The translations under genes were made by a program, and so were the position numbers. A stretch of 64,000 nt of DNA from positions 62,271,201 through 62,335,200 of the forward strand of contig OZ038422.1 in assembly GCA_964036155.1 (NCBI GenBank). Reading direction: 5' to 3'. Origin of the DNA: Diploscapter coronatus. Lineage: Eukaryota > Nematoda > Chromadorea > Rhabditida > Rhabditidae. The stretch's first letter is position 1, and each line of letters begins with the position of its first letter. This document shows, one piece after another, positions 1 through 13,800 of the stretch. The notes beneath the pieces are model-generated. The model worked only from the letters and a program-made list of their open reading frames with translations. It was not told where the DNA came from and did not search any database.

Positions 1-1235
1 TGGATAATTCGAACCTGAATTTTTCATTTTTCTTTTTAGAAATTTAAAATTTTAAAAATCTGAAATTGTAGACATTTTAGGTGTCATAAATAGAAAAAAT
101 AACTTTACCGATTTTTCATAAGGCTCCATATCCTCAGCGTAAACGTGGAATTTGACGACTCCATTTTTAGCGACTGGCATATCGTGTTGGGTTATCTGAT
201 ATCCGGCAGGCATGTCCGCGTAGAAATAGTGTTTCCGATCGAACCGACTTCTCTCTGGGATTTCACACTTGAAAAGTCGAGCCATTTGGAGGGCTAGCTG
301 AAAAACAACGAATATGCTTCATTTATCAAGGGGTTGGAATAGGTTTCATAGACTTATAATAGATGTCATTGTTTCTAAATTAACATTCAATGTCCTTTTC
401 AAATAAAAAATTATCAAGCTATAAATAGGTTTCACGACTTCCTTATGATTTTAAGGTTTTCTTTTAGAATTTTGATTGATAACAGACAACAAGTTTATGA
501 AAAAAAACTAAAAAATTTAAAGTCTTCAGAATTTTCCCATGATATTTGAGCTTTCTTTTAACTCGATTGAAAACGGTTAAAAGTTAATGAAAAGGCGAAA
601 ACTAAAAGAAAACTGACCATGACAGCCTTTTTGTTGAGTTTCGGAAGTGTACCAGGAGTGGCCATGTCAAAAGCGCCGACGAGTCGATTCGGACCTGCCT
701 CGTCGCCCTCTCGCAAAACGGGAGTTCGAGAGAACAGCTTCGTCCGACACGACAGCTGAACGTGCAACTGAAACATTCTAATTTTGCGTCTTTTAATCAA
801 GTTCATTGCGTTTCCAGGCGAAGAGCAAGGAGATAAGGGATTTTCGAAAGAGTCCGATCTTTGTGAGTTTCAAAATGTCCCATTATCGAAAAAAGAAACC
901 GGGTATTGTTTCAGTTTCTAGACGTCCTATTAAAATGTTGAGCACTAATTTCGATTTCAAAGTTTAGGCATTGAGACAAAACATATGAAATATTGAACTG
1001 CAGATAGTTAGCCACAAAACTAGCAATACTTCAATCAACATGCACAAGATATGCTTCACGAACTATTGAATTTAAAAATTAACAAGAAAATCACCTCCAG
1101 CCCGATGACGGGTTTGTAATTTTCCCTCGGCTTCAATTCGACATTTTGACTGGTCGACGCCTGGCTCAGAAAACGTCCACAAGCCACCCGACTATTTTTG
1201 CACCGGAAAAATCGTAGCGTCAAACTCAAGGCCAT
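1..1235 (-). CDS. GATB: GatB, glutamyl-tRNA(Gln) amidotransferase subunit B, mitochondrial (5' part)
   Basis: GatB is the tRNA-binding kinase-like subunit of the GatCAB amidotransferase, which converts Glu-tRNA(Gln) to Gln-tRNA(Gln) in mitochondria. Three exons are visible: 1095-1235, 618-767 and 109-297; the following intron leaves the window at its left edge. The joined frame gives the GatB signatures [32 protein letters not shown] and [19 protein letters not shown], the last being the strongly conserved GatB block. The first 35 or so residues ([20 protein letters not shown]...) are rich in Arg, Ser and hydrophobic residues with no acidic ones, as in a mitochondrial presequence. The start at 1235 is chosen because it precedes this leader and sits 5 nt behind a TTTCCAG acceptor. 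GCN1 lies 590 bp upstream on the same strand. The 3' two thirds of the protein, including the C-terminal tRNA-binding domains, are not in the window. Confidence 0.93.
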
Positions 1236-1247
1236 TTTTTCTGGAAA
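1236..1247 (-). promoter_or_regulatory. Probable trans-splice acceptor of GatB
   Basis: On the minus strand a T-rich tract ends in TTTATTTCCAG at 1241, and the GatB ATG follows after 5 nt. Such a short leader after a good 3' splice site is typical of spliced-leader trans-splicing in nematodes. No matching 5' splice site with a first coding exon is needed, because the ATG and the transit-peptide-like leader are complete here. An ordinary 5'-UTR intron is the alternative. Confidence 0.5.
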
Positions 1248-1825
1248 TAAAAAATGTATTTTTTTTAAGGAAAATGAGATATTTTCAGCTAGCAAAAAGC
1301 ATACGTTTCATGGAAAAAGGAAGATAAAAACTCCAACTTTATTCAATGCAACAATAATAATTAAAACAACGGGAAAGGGATTTCAGGGGCTGAAAATTTT
1401 CTCCGCCAAACCTCTCTTACTTGATCCAGGAAACTGGAAAGAAACAAATGGTAAAATGTTCGGTTTTCAATGGTTTGATATGACTCAAAAACGAAAGAAA
1501 AAATCTAACTAACACAAATTTCAGACCTCTGCAAAAATCTGAAGAAAAACAAGAAAGAAAGATTTCTAAATGACAATAAATTATAAAAAAAAAGAAACCA
1601 ACAAAAACAAGAAAACCAGCCATAAAGTTAAATCACTTTTGAATGACAACGAGTTTGATTTGAAATAAGATAAACTTATTCGAAAAACTTCATCATTTCC
1701 ATAGAAAAATACGATTTCTAAAAGTAGTTCTCCTAAAATTTGAAACAATCATTTCAAGTAAAAAATGTCTGGGTTAAAAATTTGTTGACCCTGGATTTTC
1801 AATAAATCCGAATTAGGAACCTCTT
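1248..1825. other. Spacer between GCN1 stop and GatB start
   Basis: About 580 bp of AT-rich sequence with no coding exon that I can connect. It must hold the GCN1 3' UTR. A TTTATT hexamer at 1338-1343 (AATAAA on the minus strand) is a possible GCN1 polyadenylation signal. The open frames here have biased Lys/Phe composition and look like chance. Confidence 0.5.
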
Positions 1826-4800
1826 TTATGGGGTGGAGAGAATATTTTCGAGAGACTCCAAATGAATGTCGCCCGACTTGACGACTCGACGGAGAGCCAC
1901 CTGAAAAATTGAAAAAAATCTTTTTTGAAAATTATTTTAAAAATACCTGAATTTCATCCAAATTGCCTTTCGTAGCCGTACCGACGGAATCGCGGTAGGC
2001 CTAAAATTGAACATCAAGTTTTTCTCTTTAATTTCAAGATTACTTTTCCCTATAATTGTGATCAAACGAGGACACCTAATGCACGAAAGATGAGCTAGAA
2101 TACTTTAGGTGTGCGTGAAACTTATTTCAATTGCCAAAAGTTATTATGAAAATGATTGATATCCTAGAATTTTCAAATGCGCTACGATTGGAAATAAATT
2201 CATAAATTGGGTACACAATAGAGAAATATCACATCTTCCTTCTAAAGGTTAGATTATTTTGAAATGTATTTATAAAATTTTAGAAATTAAGAAAAATCGC
2301 CTTACATCGTAGATGTCGGTGTTTTTGGCGAATTGGAAGGCATGGACGAGCGCCAATTCGGACGCGGACCGCACAGCCGAGTTGCTCTCGCGCGTGCCGT
2401 TGATCAGTTGAGGGATGATCAGCTGAAGAATTATTTACATAACTAGATATGTAATGAAGATATATAACGCTCCCTACCTCAACATTTCAGGAGAGTTAAA
2501 AATTTTGAAGACAATCTTTGAAACCTACCTTCAATTGCTCGAGCGTGAAAGGCTCTTTGACCCGATGGCAAATATGGCCCATGCTCATTGCAGCCGTTTT
2601 TCGAACGTCCACACTCGGGTGGTTGATCGATCGAATCATCGCAGTCAGGAGATCTCTGTCCGGGTCGTTGCCGTTGCTGAAAATGGCAATATTCGAATAT
2701 CCAACAACATATCGTCGCTCCAAGAAACAATATTATGAAGAATAATGAAGTCTAGGATACGTTTCGACGCTTTTCATACAAGTTGTCATCGAGTTGCGCC
2801 GTTCTGGGATATCAAAATTTCCGAAAACTAGAAGCGAAGATAAGCAGAATCAATGAAAGATCTTTTGAAAACGTCGAATCTAATTTGTTTAAGGTACGTT
2901 TCAAAAATTTCAAATAGTTGCATATGATCACGTTATATAGTTATGGCAAACATTTGGTTTAAAAATAGAAACAAATTCCCTACCTAATGAGAATGTAAGC
3001 AGCCGCTCTGATGGCTGCCTGCGCGATGACTGGGTCTTTGTCGTTGAACGCGGTATTCAAAGCCGATCGACAAGCATCGTTCATCTCCTTCCAAACGGTC
3101 TCAGAGTCGGACTAAAATTAAAAATTTTCAGGGCGAAAACATATCTATTTTTTTATTTTCAAGAAAAATCAAGTTTTGAATTTTCGTGCTTAATTGAAAA
3201 ATGCTTTATGTAGGTTTCAAGATGTTCAATGATGTAAATTTTTGAAGGAAATTTACTAATGATTTCTAGAATTCTTTTATAAAGCATTTCGATAAAAATG
3301 AATTGCCTATTTCAGGAAATTTATAAATGAAAAAATAACTGAAAGCATTGCTAATAAATAAATTTTTTTTTTAAAATTTACCTGGCACATTTGCTGAAGA
3401 GCAACTGCCTTGGCCTGTTTGGTGCGAATCGGAGTCGATTGAGATTCCAGGTCTGAAAAATTTCACCATTAGAAAAATACGATGACTTTTCAAAGATTTA
3501 AATATGATCCTTCGAAAAGATAGTTTCTTTATGTATGCTTTCAATCTCAAAAGATTATGTATCTGCAGGAAAATTGGCTCACTGTAGTTACTACCATCTT
3601 TTCTAAAAAAGTATGGAAAAGGATGGTATCTACAAGGGATCGAAAAATTTCCAAACTTACCCTTGAAAATATGCGACTGTTTTTCGAACTGTTTGGTCCG
3701 AACGACCAATTCGCCAAGCAAAGCGCCGCTAACGGATGTCAAAGAACGGTCCAAATCCGACATATTTTCTATGTAGGTCTGAAAAATTGATGTTTATTCT
3801 CTAAAATTCTGAAAATTTTCAAAATGTTCAAGAAGCGTTTCAAAATTGCATCTTCTTCATGAACTTTTCACATATCTCGATATGGGAGTTCTTTTGTTCA
3901 AAACCTTATAAAATGAATTTTCAGCAATGTTTCAAACATTATTCAATATCTTGAAGATTTGATAAAATGCGTTCAACGCCTATTTAGATTTTATCGAGAT
4001 TAAAAAATCAATAGAATTGAAAAATCACCTCATATATGAGAGCGCAAACGCGATATCCTTCCTCAATAGTGGATTGCTGCAGCTTTTCAGCGCAATACCT
4101 GACGACTGCACGAGCTGAGACAAAGGTGGATTCCCTAAAATTTCAAACATCATTTTTCGTAAACTCTAAAATATTTTTTTGATAAGTTCACAGACGTTTC
4201 CAAAATTAGACATAAATCAAAAATATGCACAAAAAAAAATAACAAAGCTATGCTTCTCCACTTCTCTAAATAGTGCAATATATTTGAAGTAGGATACTGT
4301 TGAAATTTGAAATGATAATAAAAAAATAACTCACAACAAATATTGATCCGAGGAAGTGGATGCGAGGATCTTGAGCATTTCCGTAACGATGGGTTCAGGC
4401 TTCTGCTGAATGTTTTTCGCCAAACGGCTTAGGGCTCCTGAATTTAAAAGTGATTAATTTTAAAATTTAATCTGAAAATCGATTGAAACTACCTATTTTC
4501 AAGAAATTTCAATTATAATTTTATGAGTTTTTAATGATTCATGATTTTTCGTTGTAATTTTTAAAATTCTATATTAAAAATCCCCCACCTCCCGCCGCCA
4601 ATCTGACCGGCCTGGAAGTCTGTTCCTGTATGGCCTTGAGGAAAGTCGTCTGCATTGGAGCAAGGAAGGGCTTCATTTTGTCGTCCACCTGAAAATTCAA
4701 AATTGAAGTTTCAGGAAAAATACATTTCAAAAGTCTGTTGTAACTTTTGACTGCTTAATACAAACATTGCTTACTTTATCCAACATTCTGCTCAGACATT

Positions 4801-7800
4801 CCAACAACGATAATTTGACATCCGGAGGGAATCTGGAAATCCAAATCTTATTCTTTACAAAATTTTAGTTTTCGGGGGAAAAATAGATTTTACACTACGA
4901 GATATGAAAAATATGAAACTCATCGAAACGAGAATTTTCTGGTCGTGTAAAGCAAAATTGCGCTAAGATTAAAAAAATCAGCGATCAAAAATACCTACCG
5001 ATCTCCGATCACTCGAATGAGCGTTCCGGTGACATTCACGATGTGGGGAACGAGTGCGGTGTCGCTCGCTTGAACTATGATCGAGCTCAGCGTCTCTCCA
5101 GCGAGCTGTTTCAGTTCGGGGCCTCCTGAAAATCAAAAATTAAAAGATCTCATCTTTAAAGAAATGGACAAAATTTATTAACTTTAAAATTTGATACTTT
5201 TCAAAAAGTAAAATTTTAAAAGTTGAATTCAGAGAAGGATTTTTGGCTAAAATTTAAAAGAACCCTAACCAGACAAAATGGTGTCTCTGAGAATCCCCAT
5301 GAGCGGGTTGAGGCCTTTCGGATGCTGGAAACCCGGAATCACGCGGCCTTTCGCCTGCGAAATCAGCATGTTGATGGCCTTCTTCATCGGATGCAGGACG
5401 TCCTGAGAAAATGATTATTTTGTCCAAAAAAAAACTAAAAATTAGAATAACTGGCTTTCTTAAAATATATCTAAAGAATTGGAAAAATGATATTATTTTA
5501 GGAGAAAAAGGCATAAATTTATGGCTAATTTGAGTTTTTTTTTTTTAATTCTCACCCAAGCAGCATCGCGCATGTCGACTTTCTGGGTGAGTGCGATGGC
5601 GGCAAGGACGGCGTGATCGACCGATGCAGGCTCGTACTGGCCTCCATAAAGGGCAAGCAGACCGGGCAGAAGCTCCACCACGAAATCCGTCAGGTCGGTC
5701 TGAAACATAACCTTTTTTTTTATAAAAGAATAAGTTATTTCTATTCGATGAAAATGATTCAGAAATTTGCAGAACATGCAAAAACGTATTTCAACCTAAT
5801 TTATCAAGTTTAGATTAATGTTAAGCAGCTAGAACGATTGCACTAAAAAGTCGCCTATATTATTCAGCAAATATTGAAGCGGATTTTAATCGTCTTTGAA
5901 ACTTCAAGTTTATTTCAAGGATAGCCTTCCATATGATGCAATACTTACTTATTGAAACGAAATTTTTAATATTTTAAAAAGTAAGGAACGGATGAAGCTC
6001 ATTTAAATTTTAAAAAAAACCAACCGGGCATTTCTCGATGTATTTCTGTAGGAGGACGATGGCAGGGATGTTTTTGGCGTGGGCCTTCTTGATGAGGTAC
6101 TCGATGAGCACGGGCACACCGTCATCGTCCGTCACTGACAGCACAACCTCCTCACAGGGTTCGATCATCTGGAAATTTGAAGAAAAGTTATCCCTTTGCT
6201 TGAATAAATGCCATTTTTACTAGCAGTTATCATACGAAATTTTATAGATTCTCTTTAATGAAAGTTATGAAACGTGGAGTTTTGAAAATTAAGAGCTTTC
6301 ATGAATACATTTCAACTTAAACTTCACTATTTCAAATACCTAAGATTTGCTTTTATGAAAATCGTGAAAACGATCAAAAAAGAAAATCCTATATTAATTG
6401 TTTACAAAGCCTAAAATTTGTATGTTTCAAAGGAAAAACTCACCGGGTCATCTTCCGAGTTCTCCTTCGATGAGGCCAGAAGGGCGTCCAGCACTTTGGG
6501 AAGTTGGCGAGCAAGGGAGTCACCTAAATTTAAAGTTTTTGTTTTTAAATTTTTATCAGGCTCGTATTAAAGATAGATTACTAAAGGAATTCTAAACTAT
6601 TCATATTCAATACCTGAAACCTATTCGAGAATTTTAAACAACTATTAATTCAAAAGGAACTAATTTACCTGCGACGGAAGCCAGCTTGCAAAGAGCGTGA
6701 ACGTTGACGGGTGGCTTGGTGAGTTTCGGCAGCAAGTAAGGCAACATCGACTTCGAGTTCTGCTTCATCACTTCGCACAGACCGTCCAGAACGTAGTCCT
6801 CATCTGGAGTGAGTCCTTCCAACAGAGGCATGATAATCGAGTCCAAGGCCTCGTGGCCGACCGACTGAAATTTTTAAACTTGTATGATCCAATTTTAACA
6901 ACAATGAAGATCAATTTTTAAATGCAAATATTCTGGATTAATGTGTGAAAATCCAAGAGAGCTACTTCTATCAAAATTCAAGTTTTCTCGGGAAAATACC
7001 AAATAGAGCTTTGAGAAAGTGTCTGCAGCGGCCTCTCGAACGTCCTCATCCTCGTCCGAAATTGAGCACCGAATCGCCGGCACCAATTGGGGCAGATAGT
7101 GGTTGAGCACGTCCTGAAAGTGGGCTATTCTAATTCTGATAATAGCTAAAATCGAATAAATATTAATCTTATAATAGGGTAAGATTGCATATTTTTAATG
7201 TTTTGAAACTTATATTGAGAGAAGTAGTTATTGAGCATATTCCTAAAATTGGAATATGTATCAACAACAACTAAGTTTGTTAGTTTTGAAGTTTTTTTAA
7301 AGCATGTTTAGAAAATAGTGATTCACTATGCTCTATAAAGCATCTTCGACATTTGTTTATTATTGTAAGGTTGAAGAAGGTATTATCAAAAACGGACATA
7401 ATTTTCCATTTTTAAAGTTTTCTGAAACTTATGCAAATAAAAATCATGACAATGTTTCCCTCTTCCAAGATAATTTTCTGTTTTTAAACCCTTCGAATAA
7501 AATCTATCAATTTCGATAGACGAGATTGTGTAAAGCTGTTCAAACTTATGAAAATGTGACCAAAGGCGCTAATCAGAAATTCAATTTATTCGAATTATCG
7601 ATTTTTACCGCAATTGGTCTGTGTTTCAATATTGCCCCGTAGACAGGAAATGATCCTTTATGAGTTGCAGAAAATCTCCGTCATTAAGGGCTTTTTGCCA
7701 AAACCGGTTCTATCGCACTACCACTGAGCTATTTTACCGTGATGAAAATGAGTTTCCTTACCTTAGACATGTTAGCGATGATCTCGTAGAGAGCCACAGC

Positions 7801-10800
7801 GACGCCAATGCGCTTAGCCGGGTCTTCAGACTGCTGATTGACCTCCAGAATTGGCAGAATCTGAAAAATTTATCTTTTATTTTTCACAATTATCTGACTT
7901 GGTAGGGTTTTGAAAATCATTCAAGTAGTAGAACTTTCGAAGCTTATATTGATTTTCTTAAATAAGTAATCTTATGAGCAACTGCTAGTTCTCAGTCAGC
8001 TTATAAGATCTTGATGAAACCTACATAATTAATAAAAAAAAGACGTTAAAATTTTGGGATTTATAACAATTGAAGATATTTCAATTGAGTTGATTTGAAT
8101 GACGTATTTTTATCAAATAAAACAATTGCCTGAAACCTACCTCATTAATGACCTTGTCGCCCATTTTCTTGACGAGCTCTCCGAGGCATCGCGCACCCGA
8201 CTGCTGTCGCTCTTCGCAGCTCGACACCAAAGAATCCACGATCTGAAATTTTCTCTCATAAAAATATCCAAATTAGTGTTTTTGAGAAAAATTAGCATAA
8301 AATAATATTGCTGATTTTCTTTCCTAACCTAGGATAACGTCTTCAAGCCAATTTTGAAAGAAAAATTCTCGAAATCTTTGAAAAAAACAAAATCTTTCGT
8401 TTCTCACATTATGAATTTTTGCTGCCTAGTCAAAATATGTTTGAAAAATGGAATTTTAAGATTTCTGAGCAAATGTACCATTCCAAAAAGATCCTTGATG
8501 ATTTCCCTGAGCGTTCTGGGCGTATTCGAGACGACGATCTTCCACACGTGGCTGGCCGCCTGGCGGACGACCAGTGCGACATCGGATCTGTAAAAAAATA
8601 AAAATAAAAAATTCTGAAACATACGACAAATTTAAATTTCTACAAATAAATTTTACCTCGCCAAATACAGCCCAGCAACGACCTTATCTCTGGTGGCCTG
8701 GCCCAGCGCTCGGACGATCACCTAAAAATTTGAAAGTTTTCAAAAGCCACTCTTTAACATTTGTTTACCTTTCCAGCCTGTTCCATGCCCATCGTATCAT
8801 CATCATCTGCAGTAGCGGTAGTGGATTTTCCAGTGACACCTAAAAAATTCGATTTTTGCCAAGAAATAATCCCTTTCTAGCCATTCGACTAACTGACCGG
8901 TTATATTGAACAGGAAATCGCCGATGAGCGTGACCGCAGCGTGACGAATTCGCCAGTTGTCGTCCATCAACGCTGATTGAAGTTCCGGCTGAAAAATTCA
9001 AAACTTGTCCGGTATTCCAAAAGTTAGATATGAATCAAGAATTCTGTGTGAGCAAATTTCCCAATGCTTCATGAGTTTTTGAGATTCAAGGCAAAATTGT
9101 CGTCCTTTATTTTTATCGGCTTATTTTTGCTTTTCACCTAGTCTTTCTTCGAAATCCAAAAAGAGGCACCATTAAAACGCATTTCTTCTCGAAAAATAAA
9201 ACATTTTTTGAAACCTACCAGCAGTAATTTTTTGGCGTGCAGCATGTACTGCATGATAAGGCGTTGGCCGGCCTTGAGTGCGGAAGCACGCACGTATCTG
9301 AAAAACTCGCCTTTAAAAAAATTCGACCCTTTCAAAATTTCTCCAATTTGTAAAACTAACTCATTTTCATCAGCAAGTGCTTTGAGAATTGGCGGAACGA
9401 CTTTGGGTAGGTACGGGATGAATTGGTCCTTGAAGGTCATCGGCAAGTAGATGTACATCAGGATGTAGCCGTCACGGGTCTCGGGCGACACCTCAAAGTT
9501 CAAGATTTTTTCTTATCGTAAAATAAAAAAGCCACTTTTAAAATTTAGGATAAATCTTTCCATAATTACTAGACAGCTGCGTTTGCGAACTACTTTTAAA
9601 GATTATCGATTTCAAATATGCACCATTTAAAGCACATCCGAAATACTTTTTTCTAATGAAAATATCATCTTTCAGTATATGCAAAAACATTATTGGAATA
9701 TTTTTACCTCCGTGCTCTCAGTAGCGGTGATGATTTCGGGCATGACGTAGTCGAGTTGCTCCTTGCCGCAACCAGCCAGCACCTCGCAAAGTCCCTGCGC
9801 AGCACCAGATCGATCGACCGTAGATTGGGGGCAAATCTGAGCAAATATAGGTTTCAATGGTACTTCAAATTCAAAGATTAATTTTGAGGTTTAGTTTTAC
9901 GCCGGGTACGCGTATCGAATATAAAATTGAAGAAGGTCGTCATTAATCATCAAAAATATGTTATTTGAACGATTGAAAATCGAATATTTTTGGGGGTTTC
10001 AAAAAAGCTATATTCGAGAGTTATTACAAATTCTCGAAGAAAACTGACCAATTTCTCCTTGAGCCAGGGGATGATCTTCTGCTGGAGGTGTTGAGTGACT
10101 TGAGGGCTGCTCTTGGCGATGATTGCTCCGAGCGCTCTTGCAGACACCGCACGAATTTCCGGGACCGGATCGAGCAGCGACTTTTGAATGCCAGGCACCA
10201 GAGTGTTCAGGTATGGTTCGGTATCCTGGAGTTAAAATACGTTTCAGAGAAGGAACAAATAAAAAAGATGTGTCTCAAAAATCAATAAATTAATGGATAT
10301 GAAAATATTATCATATTGATTGAAAATGCTTTTCAGATAAACTAATAGATAAAATCATAGTACTCTTGTTAAGACTGAATTTCAATTTTTCACAAGTCGC
10401 TTACCATCGGATCGGTGAGAGAGTAGATATTGGCTATGATTTGAGCGGCAATCCTTCTTGTGTCCGAGTTCCTGTCTTCGAAAGCTCTTCGCACGACCGG
10501 CATCAACAAAGCCAGAGACGGGGAGTCAATGTAATGGATGAACTTCGTGTTCAAGACAGCCTGAAATTGAAAAATCCCCATTTCCACACCAATTTGATAT
10601 TCTTCAAAAGTGTTATATCTAAATTTCGAAATCCCAATATGTCAATTGATGATTGCAAATATATCCCGTAAATAGAATTGCTAAACTTTAAAAAAATAGA
10701 TTTGGCTGAAATACGTTTCATCTTTCCCACAAAGATAGTTTCTCAAGATGAATAATATTGAATCCACGAACCTATCAAATTTTTTCAATAATAAGAAATT

Positions 10801-13800
10801 CGAAAATGCTTCGTCATTTAAAAAAAAAAAAAATACCTGCAGTGAATAGTTTGTTTTATTGACGGGGTCGATGAGACCGGCCATGAGCTGTTTGGTGATG
10901 CCGATGATCTCCGGATTCCGCACCACATCGGCGATCTGCTGCATCGCTTTTTCACCGCTTCGTTGAACCTAAAGTTTAATTTTAGCTAACTTTCCCTTCA
11001 AAAACTATCATACAATATAAAATATGTTTCAGCTCAAAATTCATTCAGAAAGCTAAAATTTGATGTAAAGCATAATGGTGACCTAGAATATTTCAAAAGG
11101 GAAATTAGAAATGTAATCTTTAAAACAATCTCTTTGTAAGAGATGAATTTAACTGGCTTCCGAACGTTCCTATATAATAGGCTAAACTTGGTTCGGCTCC
11201 CTTTATTGACGAAACGCTATTTGTTGCGAATAGCTTATCTTATGGTTAATCATTACAAGGGGCTACTTTAGGATTTTAATTTCAAACTGTCAAAAATCGA
11301 GATTTTCTGAAACCTACCTTAGCGGAAGAATCAGCGAGAACCTCGATGAGTTTGGGCACGATGCTAGGCAGACTGGCGGATAGCTGCTGGGGAGCCATGT
11401 GGGCCACGGAGCCGAGAAGTTCCGTCTGAAAATCCAATTTATCAAAAGGATCATTCGAAAATATTTCTATTTCGTAACCTGGAGAAATAGTATGTGGAGA
11501 TAGGGAGAGGGTAGGGAAAAACTATTACTTTTATCGAATATCTTTTCGGTTAAGATATTTCCGAATTCCTATCAAAATATGAATTAGTTATGTTTCAGAA
11601 CAACTTTATTTACGGCGTATTTTTTACACTTCGATCGATTGATAAACACGATATAAACCTCAAAAAATCTCATTATTTTTCAAAAGATTGCTGTATCGTG
11701 AAAGATCATCTTTTTCCAATTGTATATAAGTAATGACTTGTAAATCAAGAAAGTCTAGCATTTTAAAATATGTTTCAAGAAACTGTCAAAGGAATAGTAA
11801 AATAGTCATTTCCGTTAAGTAACTTCCCAGGACCGAAACAACAAGTAAATTTCAACTTACCGCGGAACATTTCGCCCTCCAGGAATCGTTGTCGAGCATT
11901 TCGAGCAGATTCGGGAGGACGAGTCGAGTACCGTACGTCGACAGGGAGGCCATCATCGCATTCGCCGTCATCTGGAAAAATTGAACTTGAAAATTTTGAA
12001 AACTTTCAAAATGAAATATTTTTGATGAAGATTCAGAAATTAGCATATTCAGTGAGCTTGTGTAATAGATTCAATTATTTTTTCCTTTGGAAATCTCAAA
12101 CCCACATGCGCGTTTTCCCGGACTTTTTCATCTGAATCGGAAAAGCAGTTGAGCAGCGATGGCAGGACGTAGATGATGTAGGGCTCGAAAAGGCGGCCGA
12201 TTGAGCTGAAAAACAAATTTCAAAAAAATGTTTCACAAGGATAAATAAAAATAAACGGTATTTAGCAAAAAAATCCTATTTGATTAGAAACTACGCGAGT
12301 TTTTACCTGCACAGAATTTCCAACGCCAAAAGTCCGCCTTGACGATGCACCGGGCTCGATTTGTCGCTGAGATTCTTCTCAATAATCGCCAGCATGTCGT
12401 AGTCCTAAAGATGAAAACTATCTCTCGTGCAACGCTCTAGGATAGGACTTTAAAACCGTCCGATCTATCTTACAAACCTGCATCGCGAGTGTGCCGAGTC
12501 CTTTGATGAATCCTCCGATACCGTATGCCGCTCCTCTTCGCTCGGCGTACGATTTGCCCTCGAGCAGCACACCCATCAGGTTGACGACGATCTCCTGGAA
12601 AATTACAATGATTTTACTGTTATTATTATTTTTTTTTTTACAAATTATAGTCATCTTATTGCTTTTTCCATGATTTTTCTTACCTTCGCCGTCTTTTCAT
12701 TGAGCAACTTTGCCAACGGAGCCAAACACTGACAGACGGACTCTTGGACCTGAAATTTGAAACAAAATTGACCAAAATAAATATCAATTTTATAACAGCA
12801 ACGCTCAAGTGTTCTATGCACTACTTGCGTCACATCTCTAAAATAAGAAAAATCAAAATTATTAAGGAGAAATAATGTTTGTAATGAAAATTTAGAACTT
12901 TCCACGATTTTCGATAAAATTGAATAAATTACCGGCTGACTGGGAGTGGACAGAGTGCCAACAAGGCGAAAAACGATGGACTCGATTTTCTCCTGGTTAG
13001 GAATGTAACGAGCCAACGTGCCGAGCAGCACCACCAGGCCCTGCCTCATGTTGTCGTCCTTCGCGTCTGACGACGTCTTCTCCTGCAGTGATTCTGAAAT
13101 TTTGCATTTTGCTTGATTATACAACCCAAAAAGTAGAGAAGCTGTTGAGATCAACAACTCTTCGAATTCATTATATTTTGAAAGATAACTGTTTTGTTAA
13201 GTGTTCATGTTTTGAAAGACGAGCAGAGAAATTTGCTATAGCTTCATTGAAGATAAGTTTCAAAATGAAGGTTTGGTCTATTTTTTTTTAAAAAATTATA
13301 AATTTCAACACTTACTTTCTTTGTTATTTCTTTTATCAAGATAAGAAAACCCAAAATCATGAATTTTCCCTACCCAAGAAAGGAAGAATGTTGTCGAGAA
13401 TGGCGGTGCCACGCCGTTTGATGGTCTCGACCGCGGCTTCGGTCATCAGTGTGCGGCATTCCGCGTTCCTGTCAATAATTCCCCGAGGAACCACGATCTT
13501 CACCAGCTTTTCCGCCATCGGGGCTTCTACCTGAAAACTCGATTTTTTCCTGCGCTTTTTTGCTTTCAAAAAGCAATTTTTAAAAAGAATAAAATATAAC
13601 TATTTCTGGGCCATTTTCTTTATTAAATACAAGCTCGAAAAGATGGGCATTTTCGAGGTCGACGATAGAAAAATTGAATGGAAAACATTTTAAAAAATGA
13701 CCTGTTCAGCCAAATACCCGAGTGCGGTGCCGACGCCACTCCGCATTTCCCATTCGTCCACCGCCTCTTTCAGCATTCGACCCACTGAGTCGAATTTCGC

